In this document: positions 16,555 to 24,979 of the stretch, piece by piece
Layout of the letters: the number at the start of each line of letters is the position of its first letter
Position numbering within the stretch: the first letter of the stretch is position 1
Source of the DNA: Burkholderiales bacterium
GTDB lineage: Bacteria; Pseudomonadota; Gammaproteobacteria; Burkholderiales; Burkholderiaceae_E
Direction: 5' to 3'
Length of the DNA: 33,608 bases
Assembly: GCA_020248665.1 (NCBI GenBank)
Contig: JADCHE010000041.1
Location: 1-33,608 of the forward strand
Notes under the pieces: generated by a model
Seen by the model: only the letters and a program-made list of their open reading frames with translations
Database searches by the model: none
Told to the model about the DNA's origin: nothing
Position numbers and translations under genes: made by a program

Positions 16555-19116
16555 TCAGTTGGCGACCCCGGAGGCCGGCTCGACGCCGGCCGGCCCCGCG
16601 ATGCCGCGGCGGATCAGGATCTCGTTCGGCGCGGTCTGCACGACTCCGCCCTGCGACGGCACGCCACCCGACGACGGCGGCGGCGCGCCGCCCTGCGTCG
16701 GCGCGCCGGGCCGCAGGTCGATCGTCGGCGCGGCGGGGGGCTGGCCCGGAACGGGCGCCGCTTCGCCGCCGGCCGGGGCCTGCGGCCGCGGCGCGACCGG
16801 GCGCCAGCGATCGGGCATCGCGTCGTTGATCGCGGGCGACATCGACGGCGGCGCGACGCCCGGCTGGCCCGGTCGCGGCGGCATCGGCGACATCGCCGGC
16901 GGCTGGAACTGGCGCTCGGGGATCAGCTCGCTCGCCGTGACCGGCGAGTTGCCCTGCAGCTGGCGGATGTAGTCGTAGCGATCCGCGGTGATGCCGAACG
17001 AGGCCTCCGCGTTGCGCAGCACCACCGGGCGCAGGAACACCAGCAGGTTGGTCTTCACGCGCTTGCGGTTGTCGTAGCGGAACAGGTTGCCCAGGATCGG
17101 CACGCGGCCGAGCCCCGGCACCATGCTGACCCCGCCCTCGACGCGCTCCTCGATCAGGCCGCCGAGCACCACCACCTGCCCGTCGTCGACCAGCACGTTC
17201 GACTCGATGGCACGCTTGTTGGTGATCAGGCCCGCGGCGAGCGTCGCGTCCTGCACGCTCGAGACCTCCTGGAAGATCTGCATCCGCACCGTGCCGCCCT
17301 CGGCGACCTGCGGGCGCACCCGCAGCGTCGTCCCGACGTCGCGCCGTTCGATCGTCTGGAACGGGTTCACCGCGCCGGCGGCCGCGCCGGTGTTGGTGAA
17401 CGAGCCGGTGATGAACGGGACGTTCTGGCCGATGATGATCCGGGCCTCCTCGTTGTCGAGGGTCACCAGGTTCGGCGTCGCCAGGATGTTCGCGCCGGCC
17501 TCGGTCTCGAGCGCGCGGGCGAGGAAGCCGAGGTTGATCGCGGTGCCGTCGGTGGTCGAGCCCAGGATCGGCTTGCTGCTCACCACGCCGATGTTCAGGC
17601 CGCGGGCGACACCGAGCACGTTGGTGGCGACGTCGAGGATGTTGGTGCCGTTGCCCCGCGGCGGCAGGTTCGTGCCGCCGATGGTGTTGCTGCCCTGGTT
17701 CAGGAACTGCCACTGCACGCCGAGCTCCATCGAGCGGTCGGCGCTCACCTCGACGATCAGCGACTCGATGTAGACCTGCACGCGGCGCGCGTCGAGCTTG
17801 TCGATGACCGCGCGCAGGTTGCGGTAGATCGGTTCGGGGGCGGTGATGATCAGCGAGTTGGTCGACGGGTCGGCCGCGATGACCGCGCCGCCGGCGGCGA
17901 TCGTGGTGACGCCGGCGCCCTGCTGCTGGCCGGTGCCGAGCGGCGAGGTGCCGGGCGCGTTCGCGCCGGCCGGACCGCCGAGCCCCGTGACCGGGCTGTT
18001 CGGGGTCGACGACGACAGGCCCGCGCCGAACTGCCCGCCGCCGAACGCACCGGCCTGCGTGGTGGCGCCGAACGCGCCCTGCTGGCCGAACTGCCCGCCG
18101 GCGCCCCCACCCTCGCCGACCAGCACGCCGCGCAGCACCTGCACCAGGCGCGTGGCTTCGGCGTTGCGCAGATAGACGACGCGGATGTTGCCGGGCTCGG
18201 ACGACGGCTGGTCGAGCCGCGAGATCAGGCTCTTGGCGAGGTTCATGCGCGCCGGGCTGGCCGAGCGGATCAGGATCGAGTTGATGCGCGTGTCGGCGAG
18301 CACGATCACGCGCTGGCCGGGGTCGACCGTCGCGCCCTGCGCGCCGCCGGCGCGCGCCTGGTCGTCGAGCAGCCGCGACACCTGCAGCGCGACGTCGGTG
18401 GCGAGCGCGTGTCTCATCGCGACCACCTCGATCTCGCCGGCGGCCGGGCTGTCGAGCGTCGCGATGATCCGGGCGAGCCGCTGCAGGTTGGCCGCGTAGT
18501 CGGTGATGACCAGCGAATTGTTGTTCGGGTACGCGACGATCGGGTTGTTCGGCGAGATCAGCGGCCGCAGCACCGGCACGAGGTTGCTCGCCGACTCGTA
18601 GGTCAGACGGAAGATCTGCGTCACGACCCGGTCGCCGCCCGCGGCCGACGCGGACGGGCCGGACGCGCCGGCGCGACCGGCGGTGACCGGGCCGGACTGC
18701 AGCTTCGCGTCGGCCTCGGGCACCACGCGCGCGATCGAGCCGGTCTCGACCACCGCGAAGCCCTGAAGCCGCAGCGCCGACTGCAGCAGCTCGTAGGCGA
18801 CCGCCGGCGGCACCGGCCGCGGCGTCTCGAGCGTGATCTTGCCGCGCACCCGCGGGTCGATCACGAAGGTGCGGTTCAGCAGGTGGCCGAAGGCGCCCAC
18901 CACCGAGTCGATGTCGGCGTCCTTGAAGTTCAGCGTGATCGGCGCGCCGGGCGACGGGGCCCGCGCGGGCGCGGCCGCCGGGGCGGCGCCGTTCGGGGTC
19001 TGGGCGGAGGTCGGCCCCGTGGGCTGCGCGAGCGCGATCACGGCGATCGCCGCCACCGGCGCGGCGACGCGGAGCCGCCGGAGGAGCGGGCGGCGCAGCT
19101 GCGGGACGAGAGGCAA
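16555..19116 (-). CDS. gspD: Type II secretion outer-membrane secretin GspD, TTG start
   Basis: About 853 aa, longer than the usual 650-760. The signal peptide has a very basic n-region (QLRRPLLRRLR), a core with APVAAIAVIALA and an SAQ cut. The N0 domain starts at ITLNFKDADIDSVV, followed by N1-N3 domains (~180-520). The N3 loop carries a Gly/Gln/Ala-rich insertion (~400-470). The secretin domain has VEVSADRSMELGVQW, GANILATPNLVTLDNEEARI, the VPFITGSF gate motif and VPILGNLFRYDNRK. A ~120-residue Pro/Gly-rich C-terminal tail follows the S-domain region. No ATG or GTG fits the signal peptide; TTG at 19114-19116 does, with AGGAG six bases upstream inside the end of gspN, and only two bases between gspN stop and this start. 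Confidence 0.95.
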   Translation of the reverse strand: MPLVPQLRRPLLRRLRVAAPVAAIAVIALAQPTGPTSAQTPNGAAPAAAPARAPSPGAPITLNFKDADIDSVVGAFGHLLNRTFVIDPRVRGKITLETPRPVPPAVAYELLQSALRLQGFAVVETGSIARVVPEADAKLQSGPVTAGRAGASGPSASAAGGDRVVTQIFRLTYESASNLVPVLRPLISPNNPIVAYPNNNSLVITDYAANLQRLARIIATLDSPAAGEIEVVAMRHALATDVALQVSRLLDDQARAGGAQGATVDPGQRVIVLADTRINSILIRSASPARMNLAKSLISRLDQPSSEPGNIRVVYLRNAEATRLVQVLRGVLVGEGGGAGGQFGQQGAFGATTQAGAFGGGQFGAGLSSSTPNSPVTGLGGPAGANAPGTSPLGTGQQQGAGVTTIAAGGAVIAADPSTNSLIITAPEPIYRNLRAVIDKLDARRVQVYIESLIVEVSADRSMELGVQWQFLNQGSNTIGGTNLPPRGNGTNILDVATNVLGVARGLNIGVVSSKPILGSTTDGTAINLGFLARALETEAGANILATPNLVTLDNEEARIIIGQNVPFITGSFTNTGAAAGAVNPFQTIERRDVGTTLRVRPQVAEGGTVRMQIFQEVSSVQDATLAAGLITNKRAIESNVLVDDGQVVVLGGLIEERVEGGVSMVPGLGRVPILGNLFRYDNRKRVKTNLLVFLRPVVLRNAEASFGITADRYDYIRQLQGNSPVTASELIPERQFQPPAMSPMPPRPGQPGVAPPSMSPAINDAMPDRWRPVAPRPQAPAGGEAAPVPGQPPAAPTIDLRPGAPTQGGAPPPSSGGVPSQGGVVQTAPNEILIRRGIAGPAGVEPASGVAN

Positions 19117-19118
19117 AC

Positions 19119-19973
19119 TCAGGCTCCTATCTTGATGATCGTGCGCTCGCCTTCGCGGCGCCCCAGCAGCCCGAGCAGCGGCTGCAGCCTCGCCCGCTCC
19201 GGCTCCTCGGCGGAAGCCTCGGCGGTGAAGCGCAATCCCGACCTCGCGTCCCACGTGCCGCCGCCCTCCAGCCGCAGCGGCCCCGAAAGTGTAGTCATCC
19301 TGACCTGCGCCTGGGCGCCCGAACCGACCACGTCGATCCGGTAGGCGCCGAGCGGCCGCACCGGCGTGAGGGCCGAGGCCGCCTGCTGGAGCTCGATCGA
19401 GGCCCGGCCGTCGAACCGGCCGCTGCGCAGGGTCACGTTCTCCCACGACAGCGTCAATGCGCCGGTAGGCCGGATTGTATTCCACGGCGACCCCATCCGA
19501 TCGAGCGCCACCGGCGGCAGTTGCAGCGATCCGGGCGTGGCGCGTAGCTCGCCGGCGCGACCGGTCAGCAGCACCGGCTGGCGCATGCTGTCGTGCTCGA
19601 TCCGTGCGTCGAGCACCCCGACCAGCAACGGCCACGGCGACACCGTCCAGCCGAAGCGGCCCGGCAGCACCACGCCGGGCACCGACGCCACCGCGCCGGC
19701 GCGGCGCTCCGCGCCCGGGTCGGCGACGTCGGCCAGCACGATGCGCCCGCGCCCCGACCACACCGTGCCGGTCGCCTCGGCGAGCCGCACGCGGCCCTGC
19801 GTGACGCGGTCGAGCGCGACGTCGGCGAACGAGGCCGGCGCCTGCGTCGCGAGCACGGCGAGCGCGGCGAGCGCGCCGGCGATCGCCATCGCGACGCGCC
19901 AGCCCGCGCCGAATCCGCGGCCGGCCGCCGCGCGTCGCGTCCCGAGCGCCGACTTCCGGGCCGCCCCGATCAC
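19119..19973 (-). CDS. gspN: Type II secretion protein GspN
   Basis: 284 aa. One N-terminal membrane helix (~20-42, GWRVAMAIAGALAALAVLA) and a periplasmic domain with the GspN features DVALDRVTQGRVRLAEATGTVWSGRGRIVL and GRFGWTVSPWPLL; the family is an accessory of the inner-membrane platform, found mainly in beta/gamma-proteobacterial systems. The start is a GTG at 19971-19973 that overlaps the gspM stop (GTGA); its end carries the ribosome-binding site used by gspD. The last residues are TIIKIGA. Confidence 0.9.
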   Translation of the reverse strand: MIGAARKSALGTRRAAAGRGFGAGWRVAMAIAGALAALAVLATQAPASFADVALDRVTQGRVRLAEATGTVWSGRGRIVLADVADPGAERRAGAVASVPGVVLPGRFGWTVSPWPLLVGVLDARIEHDSMRQPVLLTGRAGELRATPGSLQLPPVALDRMGSPWNTIRPTGALTLSWENVTLRSGRFDGRASIELQQAASALTPVRPLGAYRIDVVGSGAQAQVRMTTLSGPLRLEGGGTWDARSGLRFTAEASAEEPERARLQPLLGLLGRREGERTIIKIGA

Positions 19974-20494
19974 GGCCCCCGCTTCGGTGCCTCGAGCGTC
20001 AGCCGCGCGCTGACCACCCCGGGGGCCGTCTCGCGCTCGATCGCGACGTCGATCGCCCGCAGCCGCGTCTCGCGCAGCGCCCCGTCGAACCAGCCGAGCC
20101 AGGCCGCGAACGGCACGCCCTTGAAGCGCACGTCGATCAGTTCGCCGGACACCGTGAGCTGCGACAGCGAGCTCTTGAGTCCGGCCGCCTCGATCGACTG
20201 CTCGAGCAGCCCCTTGAGCTGCTGCGGCGAGTCGGCGGCCTGCGACGCCTGCCCCGACAGGCGGCGCGCCTCGGCCGCGAGCCCTTCCATCTGCGCGACC
20301 TGCGCGCGCAGCTTCGGCAGCTCGGCCTGCAGTGTCCGGCGGCCGACCCAGGCCGGCTCGAAGGCGAGCAGCCAGACGAGCGCGAGCCCGAGCAGCACCG
20401 CACCCGTGCCGAGCACGCGGCGCTCGCGCGACTGCAGCGAGGCCCACCAGCGCACGCCGTTCTCCAGCATCGCTGCCGGCGCCCGCACGCTCAT
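19970..20494 (-). CDS. gspM: Type II secretion protein GspM
   Basis: 174 aa bitopic inner-membrane protein. The cytoplasmic start has the common RWWASLQSRERRVLGTGA segment, then one membrane helix (~29-46, GAVLLGLALVWLLAFEPAW), a coiled-coil-like region rich in Q/L/A (LRAQVAQMEGLAAEARRL) and a ferredoxin-like periplasmic fold (ELIDVRFKGVPFAAWLGWFD). GspM pairs with GspL in the platform. ATG at 20494 is 13 bp beyond the gspL stop; the stop overlaps gspN. Confidence 0.92.
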   Translation of the reverse strand: MSVRAPAAMLENGVRWWASLQSRERRVLGTGAVLLGLALVWLLAFEPAWVGRRTLQAELPKLRAQVAQMEGLAAEARRLSGQASQAADSPQQLKGLLEQSIEAAGLKSSLSQLTVSGELIDVRFKGVPFAAWLGWFDGALRETRLRAIDVAIERETAPGVVSARLTLEAPKRGP

Positions 20495-20507
20495 GCCGTC
20501 CCCCGGC

Positions 20508-21758
20508 TCACGTCTGGATCCCTACCGTCGCCGTCGGCTCGCGCTCGCCGTCGAACTGCAGCTTCAGGCCCCCGCGCGCGCAGGCCTCGCGCAACTGCTC
20601 GCGGGCCGCACGTCCGTCGACGCGCTGCGGATGGAAGCGGACCTTGAGCCGGCCCTCGCGATACTCGACCGCGGCGATCGCATCGACGCCGCTGCTGCCG
20701 AGCGCCTGCCCGAAGCGCGCGAGCAGCGGCACCACGTCCTCGGGGCCCTGCTGTCCGCTGCCCGCACGCAGCGTGGAGACGTTGCGGTTCATCTGCAGCA
20801 GCGGGTCGACGACGACCTGCGCCTGCGGGAATGCGCCGCGGAAGGTCGCCTCGAGCGAGCGCCGCAGCGCATCGCGCTCGCGCGCGAGCTGCGCCCAGTG
20901 CAGGTTCAGCCCCGCGAGCCCCGCGAGCACGCAGGCCGCGGCGAGCGCCGCCGGCACACGCCACGCCCGCGCGTCGAAGGCGGCGAGCATCCGCCTGCCG
21001 GCCGCCGCGCGACCGGCGAGCAGATCGATGCCGCCGCCGGCACTCGGGATCTGCAGTGCCGACACCCGGACCGGCAACCCGAGGCGCGCGGTCGCCCGCT
21101 CGAGCGGCCCCGGCCACGACGCGTCGTCGACCCAGGCGTCGAGCGCCTCGGGCCGCACCGCGCCGGCGAGCGCGGTCTCGAGCGCCGCGACCACCGCCTC
21201 GGTTCGGAAGTCGGGGTCCTCGCCCGCCGTCCAGCCGAGCCCCTCGTGCTCGCCGGTGCGCAGCGCGATGCCGCCGTGCACGCAGCCGATCGACCAGGTG
21301 GTCGGCGAGCACGGCAGCGCGAGCTGCGCCGGCCACGCGGCGCGCACGCGCATGCCGCGGCGCTCGAACGCGCCGACGGTGAACTCGAGCCACTCGCGGT
21401 CGATCACCGCGACCAGCCGGCGCCCTTCGCCGAGCGACGGCCCGGCGACGATCGCGCAGGCCGACGCGTCCTGCAGCAGCGCGTCCTCGACGACGTTGGG
21501 CAGCGCCTGCGCGAGGCGCGAGCCGGTCAGCGCCGGCACCTGCGGGGTGAGCAGGACAACGTCGCGCGGGTCGAACACGAGACGCACCGACGACGCGCCC
21601 TCGAGCCCATCGAGCGACACGCGCTCGATGCGGCTCGCCGCCGCGTCACCGCCGCGGATCGCGAGCAGGCGCGCCTCGGTCCCGAAGGCCCGCTCGCCCT
21701 CGCTGCGCGGCGGCAGCCAGACGACCGCCTCCCCGCGCTTCAGAGGCGCAGCTGCCAT
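20508..21758 (-). CDS. gspL: Type II secretion protein GspL
   Basis: 416 aa. The N-terminal ~250 residues form the actin-like cytoplasmic domain that holds GspE (VLLTPQVPALTGSRLAQALPNVVED, AVIDREWLEFTVGAFERRG). One membrane helix (~273-292, PAALAAACVLAGLAGLNLHW) is followed by a periplasmic coiled region (ARERDALRRSLEATFRGAFP) and a ferredoxin-like fold ending in KLQFDGEREPTATVGIQT. The ATG at 21756-21758 lies inside the end of gspK (19-base overlap), implying coupled translation. Confidence 0.94.
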   Translation of the reverse strand: MAAAPLKRGEAVVWLPPRSEGERAFGTEARLLAIRGGDAAASRIERVSLDGLEGASSVRLVFDPRDVVLLTPQVPALTGSRLAQALPNVVEDALLQDASACAIVAGPSLGEGRRLVAVIDREWLEFTVGAFERRGMRVRAAWPAQLALPCSPTTWSIGCVHGGIALRTGEHEGLGWTAGEDPDFRTEAVVAALETALAGAVRPEALDAWVDDASWPGPLERATARLGLPVRVSALQIPSAGGGIDLLAGRAAAGRRMLAAFDARAWRVPAALAAACVLAGLAGLNLHWAQLARERDALRRSLEATFRGAFPQAQVVVDPLLQMNRNVSTLRAGSGQQGPEDVVPLLARFGQALGSSGVDAIAAVEYREGRLKVRFHPQRVDGRAAREQLREACARGGLKLQFDGEREPTATVGIQT

Positions 21759-22675
21759 ACCACCTCCACGCGATCGCTCATCCGTTCAAGCAGCGTTACC
21801 GTCTGCGATTCGACACGGTCGTAGCGTATCACCCCGGTCACGAGGAAGAAGGACGAGCCGACGGTCAGCAGCGCGGGGTTGAGCGTCGTCGTCGTGCCGC
21901 CGAACTCGTTGGCGGCCTGCTCGAGCGTGCGGTAGAACGTGCGCTCGCGCCGCGAGACGAAGCGCCGCGCGGCCGACAGCTCGATCGGCTCGATGACCGC
22001 CGCGAGCACTTCGGGCGACGCGGTGTTGACGTTCACGCCGGTCGGCTGCGGCAGCACGATCGCGTGCGGCTCGAGCGCCGCGACGATCGCCGGATCCATG
22101 CCCGGGATGTCGAGCAGGTCCGCGATCCGCGTCATCGGCGGGCGCGCCGCGGGCACGACCCGGCCCTCGACGGTGCGCGGCGTCGACTGCAGCACGCGAT
22201 CCCGGATCAGGTCCGCGGCCGACTCCGGACGTCCGAGCAGCGACAGCAGCTTGCGCAGCGCCTTCACGTGCGCATCGGACGCGACGCCGTTCGCGCCGGC
22301 GAGCGAGGCGAGGTTGAAGCGCCCCTGCGCGTCCTGGATCTGGCCCGCCAGCACCGCGTTGCGCGCGCCCTCGTCGAGCTTCGCGCCGGCGGTCACCGTC
22401 TCGTCCATCCGCGTGTCGAGCACCGGTACCGCCCACGGCTCGCCGAGGTGGTCGACCGCGCCGCTGCGCAGGTCCGCGCGCAGGATCACTTTCGCCCAGT
22501 CGAGCGCGGCGCGTTCGATCCAGCGGCTCTGCGCGAGCGCGAGGCGGTTCTCGACCGAGCGCACCGACACGTGCTCGCGCCAGAAGAGGCCGGAGACGAC
22601 GATCGAGGCGAGGGTCACGACGAGCAGCGCGGTGACGATCGCGGCGCCCCGCTGGGCGTATCGGGTGCGCTCCAT
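21740..22675 (-). CDS. gspK: Type II secretion minor pseudopilin GspK
   Basis: 311 aa, the typical large minor pseudopilin that tips the pseudopilus with GspI and GspJ. The leader is short (MERTRYAQRG) and cleavage is before AAIVTALLVVTLASIVVSG; the usual Glu at position +5 is absent, as is normal for GspK, which caps the fibre. Large inserted alpha domain (~60-260) with LLDIPGMDP and VNVNTASPEVLAAV, the helix-hairpin-helix-like GspK signature. ATG at 22673-22675. The stop overlaps gspL; the start is five bases beyond the gspJ stop. Confidence 0.95.
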   Translation of the reverse strand: MERTRYAQRGAAIVTALLVVTLASIVVSGLFWREHVSVRSVENRLALAQSRWIERAALDWAKVILRADLRSGAVDHLGEPWAVPVLDTRMDETVTAGAKLDEGARNAVLAGQIQDAQGRFNLASLAGANGVASDAHVKALRKLLSLLGRPESAADLIRDRVLQSTPRTVEGRVVPAARPPMTRIADLLDIPGMDPAIVAALEPHAIVLPQPTGVNVNTASPEVLAAVIEPIELSAARRFVSRRERTFYRTLEQAANEFGGTTTTLNPALLTVGSSFFLVTGVIRYDRVESQTVTLLERMSDRVEVVWQLRL

Positions 22676-22680
22676 CGCGG

Positions 22681-23481
22681 TCAGTCCTTCACCGTGAGGA
22701 TCCGCTGCAGCACGCGGCCGTCGGTGCGCACGACGCGCACCAGCAGGCCGGTGACCGCCGCGTTGGTCCCGCCGGTGACCGGCACGCCCGCCGCACCCGA
22801 GCCGGTGCCCGCACCGCCCGTGCCGGGGCCGGTGCCTGCGCCCGTGCCGGAGACCTGCCCCTGGCCCGCGGTCCCGACGCCCGCCCCGGCCAGCTGCCCG
22901 GCGAGCGCCTCCGCCGCGATCCAGCCCTGCTGCGCGACCCAGCCCTGCATCTGCAGCTGCGCGACCTGCCCGAGGATCGGCTGCCAGACGAGTCCAACCG
23001 AGTCCGACGCATCGGCGCCGGCCGGCGCGAACGCGCCCGCCGCACCCGAGGACGCGAGCGAGGACCGGTCGGTCGACGGCGCGACCCAGGCCCCGAAGCC
23101 GCGCTCGAGCACGCCGTCCCGCAGCCGCCACGCGACCCGCTGCAGCTGCGTCGCCTCGGTCGCGCCGGTCGCCTCGCGCAGCAGCTCGAGCGTCGCCACC
23201 GCCTGCTCTCCCGACACCGTGAAGTTGATCGCCGGCACCTGGAGCTTCAGCAGCCGCACCGGCCACGAGCGGCGCAGGTCCTCGTCGAGCTGGGAGAACG
23301 CGAGCGTCAGCGAGCGCAGCTCGTCCGAGGCGTCAACGATCCGACGCCGCGAGTCGAGCACCGCGTCGAGCCCGCGCCACGACAGCACCGCGAGCACGGC
23401 CATCAGTGCGGCCGCGACCAGCAACTCGACGAGCGTGAAGCCGCGCGAGCGCACGCGCGGGCGCGAACCGGGGCGTCGCAT
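22681..23481 (-). CDS. gspJ: Type II secretion minor pseudopilin GspJ
   Basis: 266 aa, longer than the ~200 usual. The prepilin signal is RSRG/FTLVELLVAAALMAV with Glu at +5. The pseudopilin fold includes DEDLRRSWPVRLL and WQPILGQVAQLQMQGWV. The extra length comes from a loop (~205-245) of near-repeating Gly/Thr/Ala/Ser units such as GTGAGTGPGTGG between the domain and the last strands (LLVRVVRTDGRVLQRIL). ATG at 23479-23481 lies two bases from the gspI stop. Confidence 0.94.
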   Translation of the reverse strand: MRRPGSRPRVRSRGFTLVELLVAAALMAVLAVLSWRGLDAVLDSRRRIVDASDELRSLTLAFSQLDEDLRRSWPVRLLKLQVPAINFTVSGEQAVATLELLREATGATEATQLQRVAWRLRDGVLERGFGAWVAPSTDRSSLASSGAAGAFAPAGADASDSVGLVWQPILGQVAQLQMQGWVAQQGWIAAEALAGQLAGAGVGTAGQGQVSGTGAGTGPGTGGAGTGSGAAGVPVTGGTNAAVTGLLVRVVRTDGRVLQRILTVKD

Positions 23482-23483
23482 GC

Positions 23484-23864
23484 TCAGGACCCCCTCGGAT
23501 CGGTCGCGAAGCCGACCAGCCGCGACAGCCGCACCTGCGCGCCGCCGGTCGGGAAGACGCTGACCTCGACCCGCCGGAACGCGGCGTTCGGCGTCGCGAA
23601 CACTTCCTCGACGCAGGTCATCGCGGCCTCGGCCTGCGAGCAGTCGTAGCTGCGCTTGCCGACCGCAGGCCACTCGGCCTGCACACGGATCTGCGCGAGC
23701 CGGTTCTCCGCGCTCCACTGCGCGAGCGTGCGCTGGCGCAGCTCGAACGCGCTGTTAGACATCGCACCGACCGCTCGCAGCGACGCCATCAGCGCGACCG
23801 CGACGATCGTCAGCGCGACCAGCACCTCGACCAGCGTGAAGCCGCGCGCACCGGGCCGGCTCAC
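23484..23864 (-). CDS. gspI: Type II secretion minor pseudopilin GspI
   Basis: 126 aa, the family's usual size. The leader is MSRPGARG and the mature protein begins FTLVEVLVALTIVAVALMASL with Glu at +5. The conserved WSAENRLAQIRVQAEWP block is present. The two Cys (in YDCSQAEAAMTC) may form a disulfide. The start is GTG at 23862-23864 overlapping the gspH stop (GTGA). Confidence 0.94.
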   Translation of the reverse strand: MSRPGARGFTLVEVLVALTIVAVALMASLRAVGAMSNSAFELRQRTLAQWSAENRLAQIRVQAEWPAVGKRSYDCSQAEAAMTCVEEVFATPNAAFRRVEVSVFPTGGAQVRLSRLVGFATDPRGS

Positions 23865-24406
23865 TCGAGCACCTCGAACGCGCCGAGGCCGTTGGCGACG
23901 ATCGTCACCGTCGCGCCCTGGCGCAGCATCCGCACCCGGTACGGCGGCTCGACGAGGTCGCGCCCGAAGTCGAGCGTGCGCCGCCCGTCGGCGCGCTCGA
24001 CGACCAGCCGCGTCTCGACCTCCCAGGGCCTCGCGCGCAGGTCGCCATCGTCGGTGATCGGACGCCACTGCCGGTCGCGGAAGACCAGGAACCGGAAACC
24101 GGTGTCGTCGCTCTCGAAGCGGATCGGCGCGCCGCGCACCTGCGCCTCCTCGCGCGCGAGCGACAGCAGCTGGGCGAGCCGCTCGGCGTCGAAGCGAAGC
24201 GCGCGCTCGGGGTTCGGCGCACCGGAGAGGGTCACCATCGCGACGATCACCGCCGCGACCATCAGCGCGACGAGCAGCTCGATCAGAGTGAAGCCGCGCT
24301 GGCCGGCCGCTGCCGGGCTCGCGAAGGCCCCGCTCGGCGCGGCGGGACGGGACGCGCCACGCGCCGCGCGGCGGAACGGCGACAGGCCGCCGCTCAGAGG
24401 TCCCAC
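23861..24406 (-). CDS. gspH: Type II secretion pseudopilin GspH, long leader
   Basis: 181 aa. The prepilin peptidase site is [24 protein letters not shown], followed by a GspH/FimT fold ([34 protein letters not shown]). The stretch before the cleavage site is ~38 residues, Arg/Ala/Pro/Gly-rich, much longer than usual; no other ATG, GTG or TTG lies closer in frame, so the GTG at 24404-24406, inside the end of gspG, is the only conventional start. The stop overlaps gspI. Confidence 0.92.
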   Translation of the reverse strand: MGPLSGGLSPFRRAARGASRPAAPSGAFASPAAAGQRGFTLIELLVALMVAAVIVAMVTLSGAPNPERALRFDAERLAQLLSLAREEAQVRGAPIRFESDDTGFRFLVFRDRQWRPITDDGDLRARPWEVETRLVVERADGRRTLDFGRDLVEPPYRVRMLRQGATVTIVANGLGAFEVLE

Positions 24407-24843
24407 GAGCCGATGTCGGCCTCGACGCCGGTGCCGCCCGATTGCCCGTCGGCGCCGAAGCTGAACACGTCGACCTCACCGCGCAGGCCCGGGCTGAGGT
24501 ACTGGTACGGCTTGCCCCACGGATCGTTCGGCACCTTGTCGAGGTACGACTTCCAGTTGTTCGGGATGGGGCCGCTCGTCGGGCGGCGCGCGAGCGCCTG
24601 CAGGCCCTGCTCGGTCGTCGGGTAGCGCGAGTTGTCGAGGCGGTAGAGCTTCAGCGCCTGCATGATCTGCGCGATGTCCTGCTTCGCGGCGACGACGCGG
24701 GCCTCGTCCGGGCGGCTCAGCACGCGCGGCACGACGAGCGCCGCCAGCACGCCGAGGATCATGATGACGACCATCAGCTCGATCAGCGTGAAGCCCCGCG
24801 CCCGCCGGAGGCGCGCCCCGACGTTCCGCCATCCCGTTCGCAT
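24394..24843 (-). CDS. gspG: Type II secretion major pseudopilin GspG
   Basis: 149 aa, the main subunit of the pseudopilus and first gene of the operon. The leader is basic (RLRRARG) and the mature protein begins [20 protein letters not shown]. The conserved [42 protein letters not shown] and the C-terminal calcium-loop region with [13 protein letters not shown] and DIGSW are all present. The ATG at 24841-24843 faces gspC across 136 bp. Confidence 0.98.
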   Translation of the reverse strand: MRTGWRNVGARLRRARGFTLIELMVVIMILGVLAALVVPRVLSRPDEARVVAAKQDIAQIMQALKLYRLDNSRYPTTEQGLQALARRPTSGPIPNNWKSYLDKVPNDPWGKPYQYLSPGLRGEVDVFSFGADGQSGGTGVEADIGSWDL

Positions 24844-24979
24844 CGTCCGTCAGCTCTTCGTCGACCGCGTGGTCAATGGGGCTATGATACCAGCGCCCCC
24901 GAGCCGCCCCGCGGCCCGGGGCCTCCTTCGTCGGGCCGCGCGGCGGCCCCGCGCCCGTGTCGATCGGCCCCAACCCACC
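24844..24979. promoter_or_regulatory. Divergent gspG/gspC promoter region
   Basis: 136 bp that must drive both the 11-gene gsp operon (minus) and gspC (plus). TATGAT at 24883-24888 is a good plus-strand -10 box in otherwise GC-rich DNA; no strong -35 sits 17 bp upstream. On the minus strand, TTGACC (the complement of GGTCAA at 24871-24876) resembles a -35 for the operon, but the expected -10 position is poor. I see no clear operator dyad. Confidence 0.45.

Noticed and set aside
14098-16829. Long plus-strand open frames across gspF, gspE and gspD
   Set aside because: They are Arg/His-rich antisense frames over well-supported T2SS genes; none has a domain or a ribosome-binding site.
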